A DNA stretch of 6,477 nt, taken from positions 1-6,477 of the forward strand of contig JAIOTM010000387.1 in assembly GCA_021106755.1 (NCBI GenBank). Reading direction: 5' to 3'. The translations under genes and the position numbers were made by a program. Source of the DNA: Candidatus Cloacimonadota bacterium (GTDB lineage Bacteria; Cloacimonadota; Cloacimonadia; Cloacimonadales; JAIOQZ01). The notes below the pieces were generated by a model. The model was not told the DNA's origin, did not search any database, and was given only the letters and a program-made list of their open reading frames with translations. Below are positions 1-5,028 of the stretch, piece by piece (position 1 is the first letter of the stretch; each line of letters starts with the position of its first letter).

Positions 1-855
1 ACTGCCACTTTTAAGCTCTTTTTCTATCGCTTCTATTTCATCGGTTTGTAAATTTGTGGCATACATAAAATAGTTGATGATGATACTGTCAGGAATCGAC
101 ATCACCTTGCCGTATTTATCGTTGGGTGTGTCGTAAACAGCTATGTAATTGTTCAGCGATTTACCCATTTTCTCTATGCCATCTGTCCCAATAAGAATTG
201 GAGAAAGAATCGCGACCTGCTCAGGCATTCCAAAATAACGTTGCATATCGCGTCCGGTTAAAATATTAAATTTTTGCTCGGTCGCGCCAAGTTCAATGTC
301 CGCTTCAATGGCAACAGAATCGTAGGACTGGAGTATTGGATACATAATTTCGTGCATTCCGAGAGGAAGCCCTTTCTCGTAGCGTTTTCGGAATGTATCA
401 TGTGCCATAAATTGTGCTAATGTGAATTTTCCCATCAGCTTTAGAACATCAGCCATTTTCATTTCACCAAACCACTCGGTTTGCCAGCGAACTTCCGTCT
501 TGCTCTTATCTAACACTGTATAGAGCTGGTCCATAAATTTTTCCGCGTTTTGCTTTACCATTTCCGCGGTCAGAGGTGGACGGGATTCATCTCGTCCGGT
601 AGGGTCGCCTATCTGAGCTGTGAAGTCACCGATAATAATAACACCGATATGCCCCATGTCCTGAAACTCACGCATCTTACGAATAGGAACCAGATGCCCG
701 ATATGCACATCGTAGCCAGTAGGGTCTATACCATACTTAATTCGTAAAGGCTTGCCTGTTTTGCCGGAGTACTCTAACTTCTTAATAAGATCAGCTTCAG
801 GGATGATCTCCTCAGTCCCTTTACTGATGATTTTCAACTGTTCTTTCAAATCCAT
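1..855 (-). CDS. tyrS: Tyrosyl-tRNA synthetase, N-terminal 285 residues (3' end beyond window)
   Basis: Cytoplasmic class I aminoacyl-tRNA synthetase that activates tyrosine with ATP and charges tRNA-Tyr. The reading frame is open from the ATG at 853-855 to the left edge, with no stop. Motifs seen: YGIDPTGYDVHIGH (residues 41-54) with the class I HIGH signature at 51-54; GDFTAQIGDPTGR (76-88); the tyrosine-binding YPILQSYDS (172-180: Y172, Q176, D179); ELGATEQKFN (188-197); and the KMSKS loop as KMGKS (229-233). The layout matches the longer bacterial TyrRS 2 (TyrZ-like) type of about 400 residues, so roughly the C-terminal third, with the tRNA-binding S4-like domain, is missing. The start is supported by GAGGAG four bases upstream. 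Two small departures from the usual motifs are E193 where D is common in G(G/A)T(D/E)Q, and G231 in the KMSKS loop. It is transcribed divergently from the rloA-rloB pair. Identification as TyrRS rather than TrpRS rests on YxxxQxxD and the HIGH-region context. Confidence 0.96.
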   Translation of the reverse strand, partial: MDLKEQLKIISKGTEEIIPEADLIKKLEYSGKTGKPLRIKYGIDPTGYDVHIGHLVPIRKMREFQDMGHIGVIIIGDFTAQIGDPTGRDESRPPLTAEMVKQNAEKFMDQLYTVLDKSKTEVRWQTEWFGEMKMADVLKLMGKFTLAQFMAHDTFRKRYEKGLPLGMHEIMYPILQSYDSVAIEADIELGATEQKFNILTGRDMQRYFGMPEQVAILSPILIGTDGIEKMGKSLNNYIAVYDTPNDKYGKVMSIPDSIIINYFMYATNLQTDEIEAIEKELKSGS

Positions 856-859
856 ATAT

Positions 860-865
860 CTCCTC
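860..865 (-). promoter_or_regulatory. Ribosome binding site of tyrS
   Basis: GAGGAG on the minus strand, four bases before the ATG at 853-855. It is a strong Shine-Dalgarno match and fixes the tyrS start. Confidence 0.8.
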
Positions 866-882
866 AATATGTCTGTCAAAAC

Positions 883-910
883 ACTATAAAAACGATATTT
901 TGTCAATCAA
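883..910 (-). promoter_or_regulatory. Possible sigma70-type promoter of tyrS
   Basis: On the minus strand, TTGATT (905-910) and TATAGT (883-888) are separated by 16 bases. The -10 box matches TATAAT at 5 of 6 positions and the -35 box matches TTGACA at 4 of 6. Transcription would begin near 876, leaving a leader of about 20 nt. A perfect TTGACA on this strand (901-906) lies only 12 bases from the same -10 box, so it is badly spaced. Assignment is by consensus only, and FCB bacteria may use a different primary promoter consensus. Confidence 0.4.
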
Positions 911-955
911 TTTGCTGTCCAATATTTAGAATGGGAGTAAAAACAAATTTTCCTG

Positions 956-985
956 TTGACAAATCGCATCCTTACGAGATATTAT
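956..985 (+). promoter_or_regulatory. Likely promoter of the rloA-rloB unit
   Basis: A perfect TTGACA (956-961) and TATTAT (980-985, 5 of 6 to TATAAT) are separated by 18 bases. Transcription would start near 991, giving a leader of about 70 nt before the rloA ATG at 1063. The leader could form a weak 8-bp stem (991-998 with 1027-1034, one G-T pair), which may be chance. This site lies inside the upstream in-frame extension of the rloA reading frame, which argues against a start at 931. Consensus match only. Confidence 0.5.
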
Positions 986-1052
986 CTCTCAAGAAGTCTT
1001 TTTGCGTGCTGAATACCTCTAATTCGGACTTTTTCAAGAGATTTTTTCTCAT

Positions 1053-1057
1053 AGGAG
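1053..1057 (+). promoter_or_regulatory. Ribosome binding site that sets the rloA start
   Basis: AGGAG lies five bases before the ATG at 1063-1065. The more upstream in-frame ATG at 931 has no comparable site. This motif, together with the family alignment (proteins of this type begin M-x-x-x-F-x-V-x-N-W/F-x-S-F), decides the start. Confidence 0.8.
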
Positions 1058-1062
1058 ATAAT

Positions 1063-2331
1063 ATGCTGATAAGCTTTACCGTAAAAAACTGGAAATCGTT
1101 CAAGGATGTAGCTACCCTGAACATGGTAGCTACAAATGAAAGACACCATAATGAGCGACTACATAGAAACAAGAAATATAAACTACGAGTATTGCCAACT
1201 GCCGCGATTTATGGAGGAAATGCTTCGGGGAAATCTAATTTTATTAATGCGATTGAGTTTGCACAAAAACTCATCGTTAGGGGGACTTCTCCTGAAGAAG
1301 TAATACCTATTATCAGCTTTGCATTATCTGAAAGCAACCAAAATCCTTCCGAGTTTGAATTTCGCATTCTGCTCCAAGACAGTGTTTTTATTTATTCCTT
1401 TTCATTAAACAGAGAAAGAGTGATTTCAGAAAGCTTGATAAAACTTCATACGAATAAAGAAAAAATCATTTTTAACCGTAAAGGGGAGTCATTTTCCGCC
1501 CCACACTTACAGAAAAATGACCGACTCTATATGATTGCGGAAATAACTCCGATGAATCAACTCCTGCTTACAAGAGCAGTTGATTCATTTCATATTGACT
1601 TAAAAGAAATCTATAGCTGGTTTAAGAATAAGTTGGTAATTGCTTCACCAAACGATGATTTTAATGCTGTTAATCGCTTATTATTAAACATTGACTTTCT
1701 GAATGAAGTAAGTACGGTTATGAACCATTTTGATACTGGAATTCATCAGTTAGTAGCAAAACCTTTAGATACAACTGGAACTCCACCAATAAGTGTTTTA
1801 GAACTAAATTATCATAAAAGAGGAACCTCTCTATTTTACAAACTTGATTCTCAAAAACGTAACCTTATGCAACTTTATCAATTAGCTACTGTACATAAAG
1901 ATAAAAACGGAGAGGATATCGAATTCGATTTCAGTATGGAATCCGATGGCTCTAAACGACTCATGGGAATATTACCCAATATCATAGCTTTTCGAAAAAT
2001 GGAATTTACATTCATCATTGATGAACTCGACAGAAGCCTGCACACCCATGTATCCAGAAAACTCATTGAAGATTTCTTTGCCGGAATTAGTGAAAATTCA
2101 CGTTCTCAGCTAATCTTCACAACTCACGATGTGTTGTTGATGAATCAGGAATTGTTAAGGCGTGATGAAATGTGGGTGACAGAGCGGGACGAAAATGGAG
2201 CTTCAACTCTCTACTCATTCAGCGAATTTAAGGATATACGCAAAGATAAAGATATTCGGAAAAGTTACTTGCAGGGGCGTTTGGGTGGCGTTCCAAAAAT
2301 CCTTCTGGATACAGCGGTTACTGGAGAGTAG
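1063..2331 (+). CDS. rloA: RloA/AbiLi-like ABC-type AAA ATPase (AAA_15/AAA_21)
   Basis: A 422-residue ATPase of the SMC/ABC-like AAA_15/AAA_21 group, the partner of RloB-type proteins. Visible motifs: the typical N-terminal strand MLISFTVKNWKSF (1-13); Walker A GGNASGKS (51-58); an ABC-signature-like MESDGSKRL (292-300); Walker B FTFIIDELDRSLH (315-327) with D320 and the likely catalytic E321; the switch-histidine motif FTTHD (352-356); and a C-terminal YLQGRLGGVPKI (401-412), the GR(Y/F)G.VP ending usual in this family. All ATPase motifs are intact and no frame break is seen. The middle (about 100-270) is a less conserved lid or arm region with no strong coiled coil. The reading frame continues upstream to an ATG at 931, but RBS, promoter position and family N-terminus all favour 1063. 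It is co-transcribed with rloB, 3 nt downstream. Known of the family: AbiLi/AbiLii of Lactococcus gives abortive infection, and RloA is linked to type I restriction loci. A phage-defence role here is inferred from homology and pairing; nothing in the sequence proves it. Sampled sequence is AT-richer than the flanking genes. Confidence 0.88.
   Translation: MLISFTVKNWKSFKDVATLNMVATNERHHNERLHRNKKYKLRVLPTAAIYGGNASGKSNFINAIEFAQKLIVRGTSPEEVIPIISFALSESNQNPSEFEFRILLQDSVFIYSFSLNRERVISESLIKLHTNKEKIIFNRKGESFSAPHLQKNDRLYMIAEITPMNQLLLTRAVDSFHIDLKEIYSWFKNKLVIASPNDDFNAVNRLLLNIDFLNEVSTVMNHFDTGIHQLVAKPLDTTGTPPISVLELNYHKRGTSLFYKLDSQKRNLMQLYQLATVHKDKNGEDIEFDFSMESDGSKRLMGILPNIIAFRKMEFTFIIDELDRSLHTHVSRKLIEDFFAGISENSRSQLIFTTHDVLLMNQELLRRDEMWVTERDENGASTLYSFSEFKDIRKDKDIRKSYLQGRLGGVPKILLDTAVTGE
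2323..2328 (+). promoter_or_regulatory. Ribosome binding site of rloB inside the end of rloA
   Basis: GGAGAG lies six bases before the rloB ATG at 2335 and overlaps the last codons of rloA, just ahead of its TAG stop (2329-2331). Ribosomes ending rloA translation finish on this site, consistent with translational coupling of the two products. Confidence 0.7.
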
Positions 2332-2334
2332 TGA

Positions 2335-2907
2335 ATGACAAAGCTATTACACCGGGCACCACCACACCGAGAGATAAAGAAATGCTACTATATCTCGACA
2401 GAAGGTAAAACCGAGCGAATATATTTGAATATGATAGCGAAGAAGTTTGATGTTCTGATTAAACTTGCCAAAGATGATAATCAAAGTGCTCCATCAAAAG
2501 TACTTCTGAAACTCAGGAAACTAATCAGGAATGAAAAGCGTGCTGGTGATGAAGCCTGGATATTGATTGATAGAGATAACTGGAAAAAAGAAGAAATTCT
2601 CCAGATATGCAAAGAAGCTGAAAAGAAGAATATAGAAGTTGCCGTTAGTAATCCACGCTTTGAGTATTGGTTGCTCCTACATTTTGATAAGTGCAAAGGT
2701 ATTAAAAGCTCCAGCTTGAAAACCAAACTGGAGCGTTATATTCCTCAATACGACAAGGGTGACTATAATACTATTCAATTAGCAAATAACGTTAGTACCG
2801 CAATTGCCAACGCGAAGGAAAAAGATACTCCTCCCCGAAAGCTGTGTTTACTGCACCATGGAACAACTGTTTACAGGCTTGTAGAACGCCTGATTAACAA
2901 TCAATAG
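2335..2907 (+). CDS. rloB: RloB-family protein (AbiLii-like), putative effector of the RloA-RloB pair
   Basis: A 190-residue protein with the motif set of the RloB-like family. Visible: YYISTEGKTERIYL (18-31), the family's (c)EGxxTExxY motif with E23, G24 and E27; AWILIDRDNW (74-83) with D79 and D81; SNPRFEYWLLLHF (105-117), the highly characteristic SNPxFExWLLLHF motif; and a C-terminal GTTVYRLVERL (176-186), corresponding to the family's S/G-T-x-V-x-x-L-V ending. The order of an early acidic E/G motif followed by DxD resembles Toprim-type metal-binding folds, so a nuclease activity is plausible, but that is inference. Length is normal for the family (about 190-220). It starts 3 nt after the rloA stop, with its RBS inside rloA. 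No signal peptide or membrane segment, so cytoplasmic. Its stop lies 3 nt from the stop of the convergent surface-protein gene. Family assignment is firm; the molecular activity and target are unknown. Confidence 0.87.
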   Translation: MTKLLHRAPPHREIKKCYYISTEGKTERIYLNMIAKKFDVLIKLAKDDNQSAPSKVLLKLRKLIRNEKRAGDEAWILIDRDNWKKEEILQICKEAEKKNIEVAVSNPRFEYWLLLHFDKCKGIKSSSLKTKLERYIPQYDKGDYNTIQLANNVSTAIANAKEKDTPPRKLCLLHHGTTVYRLVERLINNQ

Positions 2908-2910
2908 CGT

Positions 2911-5016
2911 TTACTTCATCAGCAATAGTTTCTGTACTTCCCGCTTAGAGCAGGTTTTCAGTACGCAGTAGTAAACACCGCTGGCAACCGATTTACCGCT
3001 TTCATTATCGCCTGTCCACTGCATTGTGTGTTGTCCTGAATCCAGTTGTCCATTATGCAATGTTTTTACGCGTTGTCCAAGGATATTGTAAACAACAAGC
3101 TCAGTAGCCTGCGGTTTCGCTAAGTTGAAAACAATATTCGTTGTAGGGTTAAACGGATTGGGGTAACATGAAACAATCCCTGTGTATGCGGGTTGTTCTG
3201 GGTTATCATTAGCTATGTCTGTGTATGTAAACTCGACTGTTACAATCTCAGAATCATCTGTTACAAATACCGCTGAAACGCCAGCAGTGTAGGTTGTTCC
3301 AAGTGTAAGGTCTTCAACATCGAACTGGAACTGACTTGTACTGGATGTATCCACATAGTTTCCTTCTAAGAACACTTTGTAGTGGCTCACACCTCTTGTC
3401 TGAATTACATCATCCCAGGTAAATAGGGCTGTAAAATTATCCACAGCAAGGTTTTGAGGAGCGGAAATCCATTCCGCCAAAGCAATGTCTTCGGTATATT
3501 CTACGGCAAGACCCAGAACAAGCCCGGTCAGCGTGTAGGTTTCGTATCCGGGTTTTTCGGCTGTAACTGTGTAAGTAGTAGGCTCAATAGGGTCAAATGT
3601 ATATGTCCCCGATGTGTCTGTTATGGTGGTGTATAGCTCGGAGCCAATCTCATCCGTAAGTGTAATAGTAACGCTGTCCACTTCGCCATACGTTACCGAG
3701 ACATTGGCTGTATAGGCAGCTTTTCGGTTCAGTGTAAAATCGGATTGTGTATCTTGTCCCGCTACTACTGTAACTCCGGTATTGGTCTGAGATTCATGGG
3801 CTATTAGAGAAGCAGTGATGGAATAAACTCCTGTCAGGACATTGGTGAATGAATAAGCTCCAGCATTATCAGTGTACATAGATAATGCCGCATTATCTAT
3901 AGATACCAGCACCTGCGGAATTGCTTCACCGATTTCGTTGAGAACAGTACCAGATATTGACCCGCCATTTATCAGAGTAAAATCTAACAACGTTAGTTGA
4001 TCCAGAACAATCACAACATTATTCAGTGTCTGGGATGAGAAATCCTGATGCGATACAGTAACTGTATAGGTTCCGGGAGTAACGTTTGTCATCTCATAGT
4101 ATCCGTTGGAATCGCTGTAGGCTACAATCATAAGTTCCTCTATCAGCACTTGGGCATCAAATACTGGTAACCCGCTGATATCGATGATATTCCCGGCAAT
4201 ACCAGTCTGCGATGGAAGAACTTCTACTATAAGAGGTGGGCTGTCATCGTTGTAAATGTTTTCATCATTAGCAAGGTTTGTAGTACCGTAGAGATTTACA
4301 AAACCTTCTACTGTTGGTGTCCAGGAGAAATCGTAAGGAATTAACTGGTCGCTGAGTATCGGTAGCCCTGCTACGTTACCAAGTTCAATATCGTTAGGAG
4401 TGGCTTCCATCATCAGATGTACAGTATAGGTTGTCTGGTCAAAATTACCACAGTTTTCCACTGTTACAGTGTATGTACGGGGAACACCTACATGGGGCTG
4501 AATATCCCCTGTTACTGAGATGGCTTTAATGTCATTGTCTCCGGCAGATAGCACAACGGTGTAGTCTTCAACTTCGCCATAAGAGGTTGTACCGCAGGGG
4601 TCAGGAGTTCCTGTCCATTGCATTCTTACTCTCATGCGGGTAGCACCTGGAAGAGCGGCTGCCGGTACAAGAATTGTACCTGTTTGGGTTTGATTACCAG
4701 TAACAGAGTAGCTCTCTCCGGTGTCTGCGAAATCATCGTCCTGGTTCCAATCCACCCAGACTGTAGTAAAATCATTACTGAAATAAGAGCCTATCTGCAC
4801 TGTGATAGTTAAGCTCTGTCCATTATCTACAGTAGTACTGATGTTAGTGTAATCAGCGTATGCATCGTTGCCGGACGGGTTATCAATTGTTCCGAACTGT
4901 ACATTGGTGATGTGTTCATGATTAGTACTACCGCTTGCTGTGCAATAGGGTCTGGTTTGAGCATGTAAGCTAAATACCAGAACAGCAATTGCAATAATCA
5001 GATAAAACTTTTTCAT
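2911..5016 (-). CDS. Secreted multidomain surface protein with GEVED, carboxypeptidase-regulatory-like and type IX-style sorting domains
   Basis: A 701-residue exported protein. Domains in order: Sec signal peptide (1-20: lysines, hydrophobic core LIIAIAVLVF, cleavage probably after LHAQ); a GEVED domain (about 25-157) with WVDWNQDDDF (87-96) and the naming motif GEVEDYTV (147-154), in which C25 and C141 could form a disulfide; a CARDB-like beta-sandwich (about 160-268); three tandem carboxypeptidase-regulatory-like repeats (about 271-348, 352-429, 434-513), each with a G.YxFxx(V/I)xPxTYTVT-like turn; a fibronectin type III-like module (about 516-600); and a C-terminal sorting domain (about 616-701) with CYPNPFNPTTNIVF, NILGQRVKTL, ASGVYY and the ending KLLLMK. 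No catalytic motif was found, so a structural, adhesive or binding role on the cell surface is inferred. The start is supported by AGGAG six bases upstream. It lies 12 nt after the upstream surface-protein gene, presumably in one operon. Specific ligand unknown. Confidence 0.88.
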   Translation of the reverse strand: MKKFYLIIAIAVLVFSLHAQTRPYCTASGSTNHEHITNVQFGTIDNPSGNDAYADYTNISTTVDNGQSLTITVQIGSYFSNDFTTVWVDWNQDDDFADTGESYSVTGNQTQTGTILVPAAALPGATRMRVRMQWTGTPDPCGTTSYGEVEDYTVVLSAGDNDIKAISVTGDIQPHVGVPRTYTVTVENCGNFDQTTYTVHLMMEATPNDIELGNVAGLPILSDQLIPYDFSWTPTVEGFVNLYGTTNLANDENIYNDDSPPLIVEVLPSQTGIAGNIIDISGLPVFDAQVLIEELMIVAYSDSNGYYEMTNVTPGTYTVTVSHQDFSSQTLNNVVIVLDQLTLLDFTLINGGSISGTVLNEIGEAIPQVLVSIDNAALSMYTDNAGAYSFTNVLTGVYSITASLIAHESQTNTGVTVVAGQDTQSDFTLNRKAAYTANVSVTYGEVDSVTITLTDEIGSELYTTITDTSGTYTFDPIEPTTYTVTAEKPGYETYTLTGLVLGLAVEYTEDIALAEWISAPQNLAVDNFTALFTWDDVIQTRGVSHYKVFLEGNYVDTSSTSQFQFDVEDLTLGTTYTAGVSAVFVTDDSEIVTVEFTYTDIANDNPEQPAYTGIVSCYPNPFNPTTNIVFNLAKPQATELVVYNILGQRVKTLHNGQLDSGQHTMQWTGDNESGKSVASGVYYCVLKTCSKREVQKLLLMK

Positions 5017-5022
5017 CTCTCT

Positions 5023-5027
5023 CTCCT
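5023..5027 (-). promoter_or_regulatory. Ribosome binding site in the 12-nt gap of the surface-protein operon
   Basis: AGGAG on the minus strand, six bases before the ATG at 5014-5016. The whole gap between the two surface-protein genes (5017-5028) is this site plus an AG-rich spacer, leaving no room for a promoter or terminator, so the downstream gene is probably read from an upstream transcript. Confidence 0.75.
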
Positions 5028-5028
5028 G

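Noticed and set aside
550..747. Plus-strand open frame of 65 codons over the start of tyrS
   Set aside because: It is antisense to strongly conserved tyrS motifs (HIGH region), has no RBS and encodes no recognisable protein.
856..1062. T-box or other riboswitch leader for tyrS
   Set aside because: The tyrS leader is probably about 20 nt and the whole divergent gap is 207 bp, with no T-box consensus or specifier-type stems seen.
2481..2726. Minus-strand open frame of 81 codons opposite rloB, and similar ones opposite rloA
   Set aside because: Low-complexity, Ser/Phe-rich translations typical of the reverse complement of Lys/Glu-rich genes; the opposite strand has clear family motifs.
2891..2903. 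Small perfect hairpin (TGATT-AAC-AATCA) at the end of rloB as a terminator
   Set aside because: Only a 5-bp AT-rich stem, inside the coding region, with no following T-tract on either strand.
1063..2907. Retron, toxin-antitoxin or PARIS identity for the two-gene unit
   Set aside because: No reverse transcriptase or structured RNA is present, neither gene looks like an antitoxin, and the second protein has the RloB signature SNPxFExWLLLHF rather than the DUF4435-type effector of PARIS.
3454..4812. CRISPR-like or tandem DNA repeats in the surface gene
   Set aside because: The periodicity is at protein-domain level (carboxypeptidase-regulatory-like repeats of about 80 residues); the DNA of the copies is diverged and shows no regular short repeats.
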